Below, piece by piece: positions 1-11,815 of a stretch of DNA of 64,000 nt; position 1 is the first letter of the stretch, and each line of letters begins with the position of its first letter. Origin of the DNA: Musa acuminata AAA Group. Lineage: Eukaryota; Streptophyta; Magnoliopsida; Zingiberales; Musaceae. Location of the stretch: the NCBI RefSeq assembly GCF_036884655.1, contig NC_088359.1:13931501-13995500 (forward strand), written 5' to 3'. The translations under genes and the position numbers were made by a program. Below the pieces are notes generated by a model. The model did not search any database. It was not told the DNA's origin and was given only the letters and a program-made list of their open reading frames with translations.

Positions 1-449
1 TTGAGTCCATTGATGACATTCGTGAACCGAGTGTACATGTCTCCGATGGACTCATTTGGTTTCATTCGGAAAAGTTCATAAGAGTGCACAAGGATGTTGA
101 TTTTGGACTCTTTCACTCGGCTAGTGCCTTCATGAGTGACCTCAAGAGTTCTCCAAATATCAAAAGCCGAATCACAAATTGAAACACGATTAAATTCATT
201 TTTGTCTAGTGAACAAAACAAGGCATTCATAGCCTTTGCATTTAAAGCAAAAACCTTCTTCTCCGATTCATTCCATTCGCTCATCGGAAGAGAAGATTTT
301 TGAAATCCGTTTTCAACAATAGTCCAAAGCTCGAAATCCATGGAAATGAGGAAGATCCTCATACGAGTCTTCCAATAAGTGTAATCCGACCCATTAAACA
401 TAGGTGGACGTGTGATGAAATGACCCTTACGTATGCCGAAGTAAGCCAT
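1..449 (-). CDS. gag: Element A gag, N-terminal part (Ty1/copia, Sirevirus-like)
   Basis: This is the start of a copia-type Gag, the capsid protein that packages element RNA. I read it from the ATG at 449 to the left window edge with no stop or frameshift, about 149 codons. It has the family signature: the F-N-G-x-D-Y-T-Y-W-K-T-R-M block, then A-M-N-A-L-F-C and F-D-I-W-R-T-L-E (UBN2-type gag). The start is chosen because it lies 38 bases inside the primer binding site and matches the starts of C, D, H and M. The zinc-knuckle part lies outside the window. A is nested in the gag of B and may be one of the younger copies, but its other LTR is not visible. Confidence 0.8.
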   Translation of the reverse strand, partial: MAYFGIRKGHFITRPPMFNGSDYTYWKTRMRIFLISMDFELWTIVENGFQKSSLPMSEWNESEKKVFALNAKAMNALFCSLDKNEFNRVSICDSAFDIWRTLEVTHEGTSRVKESKINILVHSYELFRMKPNESIGDMYTRFTNVINGL

Positions 450-487
450 CTCTCTTGGGTATCAAACCAAATATGAGAGTGAGCCTT

Positions 488-501
488 GCTCTAATACCAA
501 T
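488..501 (-). other. Primer binding site of element A
   Basis: On the minus strand this reads ATTGGTATTAGAGC, one base from the initiator-Met tRNA-complementary site TGGTATCAGAGC. It directly abuts the LTR end, so it fixes the element's orientation as right to left. Confidence 0.85.
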
Positions 502-1701
502 TGTTAGGATCGGAGCGGCACTAAGAGGGGGGGGGGTGAATTAGTGCAGCGGATTAAAACATCGGTTTTGACAAATCTTTCGTACGATAAAAATCGAACT
601 CGGAAGTGCTTAACTTGAAAGCGTATTCGTAAAGTTGTGCAGCAAAGGTAATGAGGAAATAAAGCACGTAAGAAGGTTTGCAGTAATGTAAATAGCAATA
701 ATGAAATGCAAACCAGAGATCACGTCGATTTTAAAGTGGTTCGGTCAAATGACCTACATCCACTTGCGAGGCCCTCTTCTATGAGGCTCCCACCTTCCAC
801 TAGCAAATCTCTTGAAAGGGAAGGGCAAATACCCCTCTTACAACTTTTTACAAGCGGTTCACTCTCTTACAGATTTTCAGCAAGAAAGAAGGAGGTGAAC
901 ACTAGCAAATTGAAAACAAGACTTGCTAAGACTTTTCTAAGACCTTTCTCTCAATCAATTGCTTCTTAAAAAGTTGTATTCTCAGTTGAGAATTGAGGGG
1001 TATTTATAAGCCTCAAGAGGATTCAAATTTGGGCTCCAAAATTTGAATTCTCTTTGGTTCCCGATGCTGGCGGTGCCACCGCCTATCAGTGTCTGACATT
1101 GACAGTGGACTGGCGGTGCCACCGCACAGCCAAGCGGTGCCACCGCCTGGCTCTCGGGTGCTGGGCGGTGCCACCGCCAGACCCTTTGGTTCACAGGTTG
1201 GGCTTTAATTTTAGCCCAAACCAAGTCTAATTTTGGGCCCAGTTGGCCCCTAACCAGGATATAGGATTATCTCTTAATCCTAATCCTAATTACATGTGAA
1301 CTACATAACGAAAAACATCCTAAGCAAGTTTTCAACGGCGAACGTCGAGTCTTGTTCCGGCGAGCTTTCCGACGAACTTCTTCCGACGAACTCCCATCAA
1401 GCTCCCGATCTTGTGATGACTTTAACGAGTAGCCGAGCCTTCTCGGTGATCTCCGCGAACCTCCGACGATCTCTTCGGCGAACTTCCGAAAATTCCGACA
1501 GGTTCCCGATTTCTTCTCGGTTGGTTCCGGCAGCATCTCCGACGATTCTTCGGTCTCTTAAACGTCCATCGAACTTGACTCCGGTATTCTTGCTTTATGA
1601 TTTCTAGTTATCGTAGTCAATCCTGCACACTTAACTCAATAATATGGATTAGATCAATTAACCCATCAATTGATTTTATCATCAAAATTTGAGATTCAAC
1701 A
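502..1701 (-). repeat. 5' LTR of element A
   Basis: A 1200-bp LTR bounded by TG...CA (plus-strand TGTTAGGATC at the left, GATTCAACA at the right). It is the short-U3 form. From the minus-strand start it holds a CG-rich stretch of repeated TTCCGACGA-like words (about 1330-1560), four GGCGGTGCCACCGCC palindromes (1069-1178), a TATA box, R-U5 and a run of ten Gs (527-536). The right end abuts gag sequence of B, so A is inserted in B. The five bases next to it are CATTA; the matching duplication lies outside the window. Confidence 0.85.
1001..1009 (-). promoter_or_regulatory. TATA box in LTR of A
   Basis: Minus-strand TTATAAATA followed by CCCCTCAATTCTC. The same context occurs at the TATA of the J LTR, so this is the likely core promoter of the element. 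Confidence 0.7.
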
Positions 1702-2107
1702 CATTAGTCTCTCTTAGTTTCATACGAAACATCTCAAAATCGTGCATCAAAAAATTTATTTTAGAATCTTTTACACTACTTGTGCCTTCATGTGTGATTT
1801 CAAGAGTGCGCCAAATATCGAAAGCCATTTTACATAGAGAAACATGATTAAACTCATTTCTATCTAAGGCGTAAAATAGAGCGTTCATAGCTCTAGCATT
1901 TAAAGAAAATGTCTTGTTCTCCAAATCATTCCAATCTTTCATTGGAAGAGAAAACCTTTTGAAACCGGATTCGACAATGTGCCATAAATTCAAATCCAAC
2001 GAAAGCAAAAAAACTCTCATTCCAGTTTTTCAATAAGTGTAGTCCGTCCCATTGAACATGGGTGGACGTGTAATAGAGTAGTCCTCTTGGTTTCTGGCGT
2101 ATGCCAT
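1702..2107 (-). pseudogene. gag: Element B gag fragment, cut by insertion of A
   Basis: This is the N-terminal part of a UBN2-type copia Gag, read from the ATG at 2107. A stop (TGA at 2032-2030) replaces the Trp of the Y-W-K-T signature. Reading then stays open through M-R-V-F-L-L-S, A-M-N-A-L-F and F-D-I-W-R-T-L-E until it runs into the LTR of A at 1701. The rest of the gene should lie beyond A, outside the window. Residues after the signature resemble the gag-only element D more than H. I cannot tell whether B carried pol. Confidence 0.8.
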
Positions 2108-2143
2108 CTCTCTTGGGTTTTAATCCATTTGAGAGTTAACCCT

Positions 2144-2157
2144 GCTCTTGTACCAAT
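2144..2157 (-). other. Primer binding site of element B
   Basis: Minus-strand ATTGGTACAAGAGC, a degraded initiator-Met primer site directly inside the LTR end. Confidence 0.75.
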
Positions 2158-2220
2158 TGTTAGGATCAAGAGCACTAAGAGGGGGGGGGGGTGAATTAGT
2201 ACAGCGGAAAACTTTCGACT

Positions 2221-2515
2221 ATTTAAAACGACGTTCGTACGATAAAAATGATTTCGATAAGAAAGCCGATTCGGAAATCACTTTAACTTGTGATTAAGCA
2301 AGATTCAGTTAAAGTAAAGATATAGAGACAGTTTGCAGTTAAGATAGAGAACATAATGTAATTGTAAATCGAAATACGACGTTCGTACGATAAAAGCGAT
2401 TTCAGTATCAAAGCCGATTCGGAAGTTGCTTTAACTTAGATTAGGTGAAGTGCAGTTAAAGTAAAGCTATGGAGGCAGTTTGCAGTTAAGATAGAGAACA
2501 GAAAGTAAATGTAAA
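2221..2515 (-). repeat. 148-bp tandem repeat, two copies, R-U5 of B
   Basis: The word ACGTTCGTAC starts at 2231 and again at 2379. Each is followed by similar sequence ending in a GCAGTTTGCAGTTAAGATAG-like block. The repeat lies downstream of the TATA box in element orientation, so it would be in the 5' end of the transcript. Confidence 0.75.
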
Positions 2516-2820
2516 CCGAGATTTAGAGTGGTTCGGTCAATCTTGACCTACATCCACTTTTGGCTTCCTCCACCGATGAGGTCACCGACGTCCACTAGAG
2601 GCCTTCCTTCAATAGGCGAAGGCAAACCACCCTTTTACAGTTTCACTCCTTTTGACGGGCTTAGGAGACAACCCTTACAGAATTTCACTCCTCTCTTGAA
2701 AGATCAAAACTTGGAAGAAAAGAGGGAGGAGAACTTCTAGCCTTTACAACACTTTTGAGCTCTAAAAATCATAGAGTAAGATTGGATTTTCCGTGCCCTT
2801 TCATGCAGGAAAGGGTGGGG

Positions 2821-2829
2821 TATATATAG
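2821..2829 (-). promoter_or_regulatory. TATA box in LTR of B
   Basis: Minus-strand CTATATATA followed by CCCCACCC, at the position of the TATA boxes of the other LTRs. Confidence 0.6.
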
Positions 2830-4024
2830 GCCCCAAATTGGTTTGAATTTGAAGCTAAAAAATATATTTTCCCGAATTTTTGAGATACTGGCGGTACTAC
2901 CTCCTGACTTGGGCGGTACAACCGCCTAGCAGCTCGGAGACTGAGCCTCTAGGGGGTGCCACTGTCTAACAAGGGCGGTTGCACCGCCCAGTCTCACTCG
3001 GAGACTGAGCCCAGGCGGTGCCACCGCCTGACTGGGGCAGTTGTACCACCCAGTCTCGCTCGGAGACTGATCCCAAGCGGTGCCACTGCCTGACTGGGGC
3101 GGTTGCACCGCCCAGATTTCCTAGTAGACTGAGCTCTTGGGCGGTGTCACCACCGACCCAAGCGGTGCCACCACCGGCCAGGAAATCTGGGTCCGAATGG
3201 GCTGATCCATTTCGCCCAATTTGGATCTGTCAAGGGCCCAACTGCCCCCAGATTAAGTTAATGGGATCACCTCCCATTCCTAGCTTAATCTACATGCTAA
3301 GTATGATATTTCTTAAGACATTTACTGCAACTTACTCCGGTGCGTCAATCGCTTCTTCCGGCGAGCTTACGGCGAACATCCGACGAACCTTCAGCGATGC
3401 TCTGGTGGACTTCCGGCAAACTCATGGACTTGCGATGATCCACTTGGCGAGTTCCGACGAGCTTCTTTGGCAAGCTCCTGGACTTCTCGGATTTATTCCC
3501 GCAGAACCTCCGACGACCGTTCGGACTTCCGTCGAACTCTCGAACTCCCAACGTGATCATAGTCTTGACGCCGACGTAACTCCTGCTGCATGTCTTACGT
3601 CCATCATAGTTAATCCTGTACATGTAAAATAAAACTTCGATCGAGACAATTAATCCTAAGCAATTAACCAAGTTGTCCGGCATGTCATTGGTCCCTCGAC
3701 GCTTCGTCCGATTATTTGGCGCATCGTCCTCTCTTACAGCCTATTGCCCAATCGGCCAGTTGGCTCCGTAACTCCGATATCCTTGGTGCAATACCTGCTC
3801 TTCTTGGCCCAATGCCCGAATCCACAGCCTGAAGCCTTCTATCGATACGTCAACCGATCCACCGGCGCGACGTACAATCTTCTGACATGTTCCTCCGGCC
3901 CAACATGATTTTTTCTACTTTAATTATCTCATCCTAATCGAAGCATCCTACGTCACTCAAAATACAAATTAAAACATAAACACAATTATCAATTGGTTTT
4001 ATCATTAAAATATGAGATTCAATA

Positions 4025-4855
4025 GGTGAGACTCCTTGGGGCACTATTTGGGCTTGTTATTGGGCCCAACACAATTCTTACTTGGGCCTAGCTGGCCCTT
4101 AATTGGGTTGGCCCAAATCCAAGCCCAAGTACGAGCTAATAACAATTCCTAAGATATAATCTGAGCTAAACAAGTCTGTAAGTCTATTCTTCGGGCAAGC
4201 TTCCGGCGAGCTTCCGGCGATATTCCGACGAACTTCCGACGATCTCTCGGCAAGCTCCTGGACTTCATGACGATCTTCTTGGTGAGTTCCGATGAGTTTC
4301 TCTGGCAAGCTCTGAGACTTCTCGACTGGTTCCTCCAGAACTTCCGATGAACGTTTGGACTTTAGACGAACTCTCGAACTCTCAACGTAGTCGCGTCCTT
4401 GACTCCGAGACTTCATTTTGTATCATGCCTTGCTATCGTAGTTAATCCTGCACATGTAAAAACATACTTCGATCTAGATAATTAATACTAAGCATTAATC
4501 AAGTTGTTTGGCATGTCATTGGTCCCTCGACGCTTTGTCTGATTCTTCGACGCATCGTCCTCTCTTGTGGCCTATTGCCCAATAGGCCAGTTGACTCCGT
4601 AACTCCGATGTCCTTGGTGCAATATCCGTTCTTCTTGGCTTGATGCCCGAATCTATGGCCCGAAGCCTTCTATCAATACGTCGACCGTTCCTCCGGCCCC
4701 ACGTCCAATCTTCTGACATATTTTCCTCCGACACAACATGATTTTTTCTGCTTTAAATGTCTCATCCTGATCGAAGCATCCTGCATCACTCAAAACGCAT
4801 ATTAAAACATAAACACTTATCGATTGGTTTCATCAACAAAATCCGAGATTCAACA
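4025..4855 (-). repeat. 3' LTR of element C, U3 part (rest displaced by B)
   Basis: This starts inside an LTR: the first bases match the shared C/D LTR from about 8827 onward. It ends GATTCAACA immediately before the polypurine tract of C. The R-U5 half is missing from the window and should lie beyond B. It carries the CG-rich block and the extra U3 module. Confidence 0.75.
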
Positions 4856-4875
4856 ATCTCCCCCTTTTTGATGAT
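4856..4875 (-). other. Polypurine tract of element C
   Basis: On the minus strand AAAAAGGGGGAGAT directly abuts the TGTTGAATCTC start of the 3' LTR. This is the plus-strand primer site for reverse transcription. Confidence 0.8.
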
Positions 4876-7032
4876 GATAACCAATCGACGACGGAGTTAA
4901 TCCTTAACTCCCGGAGTTTAATCAAACTCCCCCTATCAATATGTCGTATTGATAGAACCTCTTAGATTGAAAAATCCAAGCAACATGTCATGATCAAATC
5001 ATGCATGACATCAACATACTTCTCCCCCTTTGTCATCAACAAAAAGGAGAAGTTCCACTTTCTAAGTGTTTGACATAACAGTTTCAAATCATTGCATAAC
5101 AAATCTCCAGTTTTATAGTCATGCATGCTAGCAAAAATTATGAGTTTTACAAATTTGTAAATTTTGCTAGATATGCAAGTTCAGCATGTTTGTTTTGCAA
5201 TGTTCAAGCTAGCAAGTGTTTGAAAATGAAAGCAAGTTTTGCAACATACAAGCTAGCAATAATTTAGAGTTATGCAAGTTTGCAAATTTACTTTTCTTTG
5301 CGATATGCAAGAGAGCATATTTTTACATCTTCTTGAGATTTCAAGCTAGCAATTCTTGGTCATGTCCAAGAAGCAATTTCTTTCTTCTCTTTTGAGAAGT
5401 GTAATTTTTGTTTTCTTCTTGAATTATGCAAGCTAGCATCTTTTATCTCCTCCTTTGTCATTGTCAAAAAGAATGGAAGACCCTTCACATCAATTTTCAA
5501 ATTATGACAAAGGTAAGGTAATAAAGTCATGAATATCAAAACAATTTTTCATCATGAATATTTCATCATTGCATGCATCAAAATAATATCATGAGTGTTT
5601 CATGCATTCATATCATAACATGAAGAGTATAAAAAAGAATTTGGTGATGAGATATACTTCATAAATTCAAAGAATTTTGCATAATAAAATTCAAGTCATA
5701 AACCTTAAAATATGTCATGGGAGAACACATAAACAATCTTGATTTATGTTTAATATCTCTCAATTTATTATGAATCATAAAAATTATAATTCCAAAAAAT
5801 CATGATTCATTTGGACAAAAAGATTATCGATTCATGCATTTGAATAAATATTTTTAAATCATCACTTCAACTCATCATGCATAATTTCAACATGTAAAAT
5901 CATTAAACATGATACAATCATTTATTTTCCAAACATTCATCATAATTTTCAACTTATTCAATTTGTCAAATTAACACACTATCATGAGTATTTCATGATT
6001 TCATACAATCACATGACAAGACATCAAAATGATGTTTCATATAAAAAAAATATCATGATTTATAGTCAAGGGAAAAATTATCATTCATTTTCAACTCCTT
6101 CAATTTGTCAAATCAACATTTCTTAGATATGATATGCATGATACGGTTTCAAATGTTTCACATATAACATGCATAATTTCATAAATCAAAAGGAGAAGGG
6201 AAAAATTCAAAGGTACAAAGATTTCAACCATCTCATAAACAAATGAAGGATCAAGTCATGAATCCAAAATTCCATGAATCATTTCGACAAATCTCCTTTT
6301 AAATAATCAAAATGATCATCAAATGAAATCTTATATTATTCCGAGAAATCACGAACATGATTTTGATAAAAATCATTTCAAATTCAAATCATCAAAATCA
6401 TTAAAATCTCAACATTACTTTCAAGAGATTCAAAATGGCATAAATAAATAAGTCAAAAATCATCATGCATAATTTCGAAATAGAAACTCATTAGTCATGA
6501 TTTTAAATCAATCGTTACATTTTCATTAAGACATCAAGCTTGTTTTCGTTGAATATAATGTTGAATGATTATTAAAGATATCTAAACTTCTTTAGTTTCA
6601 ATTTGTGTGATAGATTTTATATTAGCATGCTCAAATATTTGTTCTTATGTTAAAACCATGCATCAACGTTTAAAACGGAAAGATAAAAAATCATCAAGAT
6701 CAAAAAGTGTAACACAATTCCAAGACATATGATTTTAAATTATTACTTCAAGTCCTCATGCATAAAAATCATCAAGCATGTTACAAACATTCATTATGAT
6801 AAGACATACAAGCCAAAGAAATCATTAAACATAAAGCATATTCATCAATCATGGTTTTATTGAGCATAAAGCATTTTCAACCAAAATCATTTTGTTATTA
6901 AACATGTAATTTTTATTATCATTTTCAAAATTACTAGCATGATCCTAATTTTTGCATTTTCATTATATTTTTAAACATGCAATTTAAAAAAAATAAATTT
7001 TCTAAACAAAAAAAAATGCATCATGAAAAGCA
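4876..7032 (-). other. Non-coding internal region of gag-only element C
   Basis: About 2.16 kb of AT-rich sequence fills the place where pol would be. I see no RT, integrase or protease remnant in any frame. It is crowded with ATCATGA, CATGCA and CAAGCTAGCA words and carries extra polypurine tracts (about 5018-5053 and 5450-5480). The homologous stretch of D (9661-11815) shares this order of motifs. Confidence 0.7.
5018..5053 (-). repeat. Inverted repeat around a secondary polypurine tract (C)
   Basis: The plus strand reads ACTTCTCCCCCTTTG, an 8-base centre, then CAAAAAGGAGAAGT. The arms pair over about 12 positions if G:U pairs are allowed. The minus-strand AAAGGGGGAGAAG is a second polypurine tract about 160 bp from the main one. 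Copies occur in D, G, J and K. Confidence 0.7.
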
Positions 7033-7965
7033 TTATGTAATTTCGAAATAAATTAGGGGGATTTCGATTACCTCATCATTGAAAGCGGTTAATGCGTAGT
7101 TTGCCACCTCGCCTTTCTTGATTTTCTCCTCGTCTTTGGAGGAGCTCAATTCATCCCAAGTTTTGTTCTTCTTCTTCCGTTCAAAGCAAGTAGTTCCATT
7201 CTTTTTGTTCTTAAATTTTTGTTTCATTAACTTTTTAAATTTCTTAGTGAGTTCAAGTTCACCATCACTTGAGCTTATGCTTGAGTGGTCTTCAAATGTT
7301 CTATGTCCCAAATCCTTCTTGTTCTTTGGAAGGTGGTTTTGTTCGTCATTTTCATCATGTGCATTGTGCACCATTTCATATGTTATCAATGAACCGATAA
7401 GTTCTTCAAGTGAAAAAATATTTAAATCTTTTGTTTCTTGTACAGCTATTACTTTTGAATTCCAACTCTTATTAAGAGATTGCAAAATCTTGTTTACAAG
7501 TTCAAAATCCGAAAAATATTTGCCAAGAGCTTTTATATCATTGACAATATCAGTAAAACTAGTGTACATGTCAACAATGGGTTCACTCGGCTTTATTCGA
7601 AAAAGCTCGAAATTATGTATTAAAAAATTAATTTTTGAATCTTCAACTTTGCTATTTCCTTCATGTGTGATTTCAAGAGTGCGCCAAATATCGAAAGTCA
7701 TTTCACAAATAGAAACACGATTAAACTCATTTCTATCTAAGGCGCAAAACAAGGCATTTATAGAAAACATCTTCTTCTCCAAATCATTCCAATTGTTCAT
7801 CGGAAGAGAAGACATTTCAAATCCGTTTTCAACTATGTGGCATAAATCAAAATTTAATGAAAGCAAGAAAACTCTCATTCGAGTTTTCCAATAAGTGTAG
7901 TCTGTCCCATTGAAAAAGGGATGACGAATGAGAGAGTGACCCTCTTGAAAGCCGAAAAGAGCCAT
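7033..7965 (-). CDS. gag: Gag of gag-only element C, open reading frame of 310 codons
   Basis: A UBN2-type copia Gag that is open from the ATG at 7965 to the TAA at 7035. It is the only complete gag frame in the window. The signature Y-W-K-T-R-M is at about residues 24-29, F-D-I-W-R-T-L-E at about 93-100, and acidic and lysine-rich tracts lie near residues 205-275. The CCHC knuckle present in H and M is missing: the sequence goes from T-T-C-F-E-R straight into a lysine tract. The protein ends Y-F-E-I-T, the same end as in D, J and K. A 12-base deletion removed L-N-A-R/K-A-M before N-A-L-F. No pol follows, so C would need enzymes in trans. Confidence 0.8.
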   Translation of the reverse strand: MALFGFQEGHSLIRHPFFNGTDYTYWKTRMRVFLLSLNFDLCHIVENGFEMSSLPMNNWNDLEKKMFSINALFCALDRNEFNRVSICEMTFDIWRTLEITHEGNSKVEDSKINFLIHNFELFRIKPSEPIVDMYTSFTDIVNDIKALGKYFSDFELVNKILQSLNKSWNSKVIAVQETKDLNIFSLEELIGSLITYEMVHNAHDENDEQNHLPKNKKDLGHRTFEDHSSISSSDGELELTKKFKKLMKQKFKNKKNGTTCFERKKKNKTWDELSSSKDEEKIKKGEVANYALTAFNDEVIEIPLIYFEIT

Positions 7966-8001
7966 TTCTATTTAGGTGTTAAACCAAATTAGAAAATCGT
8001 G

Positions 8002-8015
8002 GCTCTGATACCAAT
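8002..8015 (-). other. Primer binding site of element C
   Basis: Minus-strand ATTGGTATCAGAGC, an exact match to the initiator-Met primer consensus, directly next to the shared LTR. Confidence 0.85.
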
Positions 8016-9641
8016 TATTAGGATCAAGGTCAGCACTAAGAGGGGGGGGGGGGGTGAATTAGTGCAGTAGATAACTTTCATCGGTTAAAAAGACTTTCGT
8101 ACGAAAACTGATTCCAAAGTAAAAGCCGTTTCGTAAAGAACTTTAATTTAAGATCAAAACGGAAGTATAGTTGATGTAAAGCAATGGAGGTAGTTTGCAA
8201 ATAAGATAAAGAGCAGAATGTAAATGCAAACCAAGATTTAGAGTGGTTCGATCAATTTTGACATATATCCACTTTTGGCTTCCTCCTCCGACGAGGTCAC
8301 CAATGTCCACTAGAGGTCTTCCTTCAATAGGCGAAGACCAACTCCTTCTTACACCCCTCTTCTCATTTTCATGGGTTTAGGAGACAACCCTTACAAGCAC
8401 TCACACTCCTCTTATAGAATTCTAAACTTAGAGTGGAGGAGGGAATTTCTAAAGTGATTTCTACAAGATTTCTTTCCTTTTTTGCTCTCTATGCTTGTGT
8501 ACTTTAACTAGGGATAAGAGAGGTATTTATAGGCTTCAAGTTGATTCAAACTTGAAGCTTAAAACTTTCCTATCCTAGGTTCTTCGGGCACGGGTGGTAC
8601 CACCGCCTACGCTGGGCAGTACCACTGCCCAGTGTCAGTTTGACTAACACTGCCCTGGGTGGTACCACAGACCAAGTCTGGTGGTACCACCGATTGGGGG
8701 CCAGTGCTGGGTGGTATCACCACCCAGACTGGCGGTACCATCGCTTGGCACCCTGCTAGGGGAGGTACAACCGCCCAAACTGGTAGTACCATCGCTTGAC
8801 ACAATCTCGAAGATTGTGCCATGACGGTGAGACTTCTTGGGGCATTGTTTGGGCCTTTTATTGGGCCCAACACAGTTCTTACATGGGCCTAGCTGGAACT
8901 TAATTGGGTTGGCCCAAATCCAAGCCCAATTACGTGCTAATTACGATTCTTAAGACATAATCTGAGCTAAACAAGTCCGTAAGTTTATTCTTCCGGCGAA
9001 CTTCCGATGATCTCTCAGTAAGCTCTAGGACTTCACAACGATTTCTTGGTGAGTTTTGATGAGCTTCTCTGGCAAGCTTCGAGACTTCTCGACTGGTTCC
9101 TCTAGAATTTCCAACGAACGTCCGGACTTCCGATGAGCTCTCGAACTCCCAACGTATTCGCGTCCTTGACTCCGGGACTTCATTTTGCTTCATGCCTTGC
9201 TATCGTAGTTAATCTTGCACAAATATAACACACTTCAATCTATATAATTAATACTAAACATTAATCATGTTGTCCGGTATGTCATTGGTCCCTCGACGCT
9301 TCGTCCGATTCTTCGGTGCATCGTCCTCTCTTACGGCCTATTACCTAATCGGCAAGTTGACTCCGCAACTCCAATATCCTTGACACAATATATGCTATTC
9401 TTGGCCTGATGGCCACATCCATGGCCTGATGTCCACATCCATGGCCCGAAGCTTTCTGTCGATATATCAACCGATCCTCCGGCTCGACGTCCAATCTTCT
9501 GACATGTTTTCCTCCTGCATAACATGATTCTTCCTACTTTAATTATCTCATCTTAATCGAAGCATCCTGCATCACTCAAAATATAGATAAAATCATAAAC
9601 ACTTATCAATTGGTTTCATTATCAAAATACGAGATTTAACA
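8016..9641 (-). repeat. LTR shared by C (as 5' LTR) and D (as 3' LTR)
   Basis: A 1626-bp long-U3 LTR. On its left is C's primer binding site and on its right D's polypurine tract, so one LTR serves two internal regions. Its left end is TATTAGGATC (TG lost) and its right end GATTTAACA. It holds a 13-G run (8042-8054), one copy of the R-U5 repeat, a palindrome array with GGTACC-type centres (about 8594-8800), the CG-rich block (about 8990-9180) and the extra U3 module (about 9250-9600). Confidence 0.75.
8523..8531 (-). promoter_or_regulatory. TATA box in shared C/D LTR
   Basis: Minus-strand CTATAAATA in the conserved position about 60 bp downstream of the palindrome array. Confidence 0.65.
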
Positions 9642-9660
9642 ATCTCCCCCTTTCTAATGA
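9642..9660 (-). other. Polypurine tract of element D
   Basis: Minus-strand AGAAAGGGGGAGAT abutting the LTR end at 9641. Confidence 0.75.
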
Positions 9661-11815
9661 TGATAACCAATTGATGACGGAGTTAAAATAAACTCCCTGA
9701 GTTTAACCAAACTCCCCTATTAATATGCTGTATTGATAGAACCTTGAATTCAAACTGAATTCAAGTCATTGCAATATTCATCATGGATATTTGCAACACG
9801 TCATCATGCATAACATGATCATACTTCTCTCCCTTTGTCATTAACAAAAAGGAGAAGTACCACTATCAAGTGTTTGGGATATATAAGTTCAAATCATTGC
9901 ATAAATAAAAACATAATATCAAGTTTTATCATCATGCAAGTTAGTAAAAATTTTGAGTTATGCAAGTTTGTAAATTTTGATAGATGTGCAAATTCAGCAT
10001 GTTTGTTTTGCAATGTTCGAGCTAGTAAGTGTTTGAAAAAGAAAGCAAGTTTTGCAATATACAAGCTAGCAATAATTTAGAGTTATGCAAGTTTGCAAAT
10101 TTGCTTTTCTTTGGGATGTGCAAGATAGCATATTTTTGCATCTTCTTGAGATTTCGAGCTAGCAATTCTCGGTGATATTCAAGATAGCAATTTCTTCTCT
10201 TTTGAGAAGTGCAATTATTTTTGCTTCCTTTGCAAAAACGCAAGCTAAAAAAATGTTACATTATTTTACAACATGAAAGCTAACAATTTGAGATGTTCAA
10301 GAAGCAAATTCTTTCTTCTCTTTTGAGAAGTGCAATTTTTGCTTTTTTCTTGAATTGAACGAGCTAGCATCTTTTATCTCCCCCTTTATCATTGTCAAAA
10401 AGAAGGGAAGACCCTTTATATTAATTTTTAGATTATGACAAAGGTAAAGTATTAATCCTTTTTCAATATGTTTGTGCATCATCCTAGTTTTAAATTAAAA
10501 CATGCACAATTTCAAAACTTTACATTTGTATCCTTCATGCATTATACAAATAAATAAATCACTATGGGCATATCATACATGATATTCAAGTATTCATAAT
10601 ATATCATTTTGGTAACAAATCATAGCAATTCAAATCATGATCATATTAATTTTGTCAAATTACATCCTACCATGCATGATCAAAACTTCTCCACATTTTA
10701 TCATTGTAAGTAAGAAAGAAGAAGGGGGGAATAATGCATAACAAAACTCAAGTCATAAATTATCAAGATGTCAAGTGGCATATCATGGTTAATTTGAATA
10801 CATCCTTTTTAATGAATACCAAGAAGAATCATAGTATGAAAAATCTTGATTCATAGAAAAGTTTGAAGTATCAAATATCGAGAAATCAAGATCATGAATT
10901 AAATTATTTTCCTCTTTAGTAAATGACGAAGAGAAACATAGGAGATCAAATAAGAGATCTTGATTCATAAAAGATTTCATGTTATAAATCTTGAAAAATC
11001 AAGATAAAGCTTATTCAAATTCAAATCGTCACATCAAAATAATTTTCAAGAGATTCATAAAAAAAATATAGATAAATTCGTTAATCTCTCCTTTTTCAAT
11101 GAGAAATATTTCAAGGAGAAAACTTTCCTCTTTTTAGTTGTTTGTTTCATACAAGCATGCCTTTGTCTTTTTTTTTTATGCCAAATCAAAACATATATCA
11201 TTGTTTAAAACGAAATTGCAAGATTTATTTCGACAGATATCAATAAGCTATAAGTTACAAGAATTATCATGCATAATTTTGAAATCTCATCCATAGTATA
11301 AAACCATTAAGCATGGTATTAACACTTCAATATTTTCATTATAACATCAAGCAAGGTTTCATTAAACAGAATTTTGAATGATTCTTATAGATATATAAAA
11401 CTTCTTTAGTTTTAATTTATATGATTGACTGTATATTAGCATGCCCAAATTTTTGTTCTTATGTCAAAACCATACATCATGTTGAAAACCAAAGACAAGG
11501 TTCATCAAAAAAATCATCAAGCCTTCCATACAAAAGCCATGCATCGTCATCGAAAAGTAATATAGAAATCATCAAAATACACATTCTTGCTTCTTAAGCA
11601 CATACATAAGATTAATCTTACTAGGTGTATAATCATTAGATTTATATCTAACATTTTATTGCATTATCATAAAACATGTAATTTTGATGATCATTTTTAA
11701 AATTACTAGAATGATAAGAATGATCCTAATTTTTTTAGCATTTTCATTTTATTATAAAACATATAATTTTTAAGAAAAATAATTAAACTAAATTAAAAAT
11801 AACTCATTAAAAGTA
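9661..11815 (-). other. Non-coding internal region of gag-only element D
   Basis: About 2.15 kb, AT-rich, colinear with the same stretch of C, with no pol remnant. It has secondary polypurine tracts at 9825-9860 (inside an inverted repeat with arms ACTTCT.../...AGAAGT) and about 10377-10420. GCTAGC-centred words recur at about 10020-10260. Confidence 0.7.

Larger units (their letters stand above)
2158..4024 (-). repeat. 5' LTR of element B
   Basis: An 1867-bp LTR of the long-U3 form, starting TGTTAGGATC and ending GATTCAATA (the usual terminal CA has become TA). It contains an 11-G run (2181-2191), two copies of a 148-bp tandem repeat, a TATA box and a palindrome array with GTTGCAC/GTGCCAC centres (about 2889-3185). 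Further into U3 lie a CG-rich block (about 3340-3600) and the extra U3 module (about 3660-3990). It is inserted in the 3' LTR of C, which resumes at 4025. Confidence 0.8.

Noticed and set aside
1069..1178. Evenly spaced GC-rich repeats resembling a CRISPR array
   Set aside because: Repeats are 15-bp palindromes without spacers of constant length, lie in LTR U3 regions of a plant genome and have no cas genes.
3018..3632. Open frame of 204 codons on the plus strand inside the LTR of B
   Set aside because: It is antisense to the element, crosses the palindrome array and CG-rich block, and is matched by open frames on the other strand. It reflects the lack of stops in CG-rich repeats.
7118..7894. 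258-codon plus-strand frame
   Set aside because: It is the antisense shadow of the C gag frame (7033-7965).
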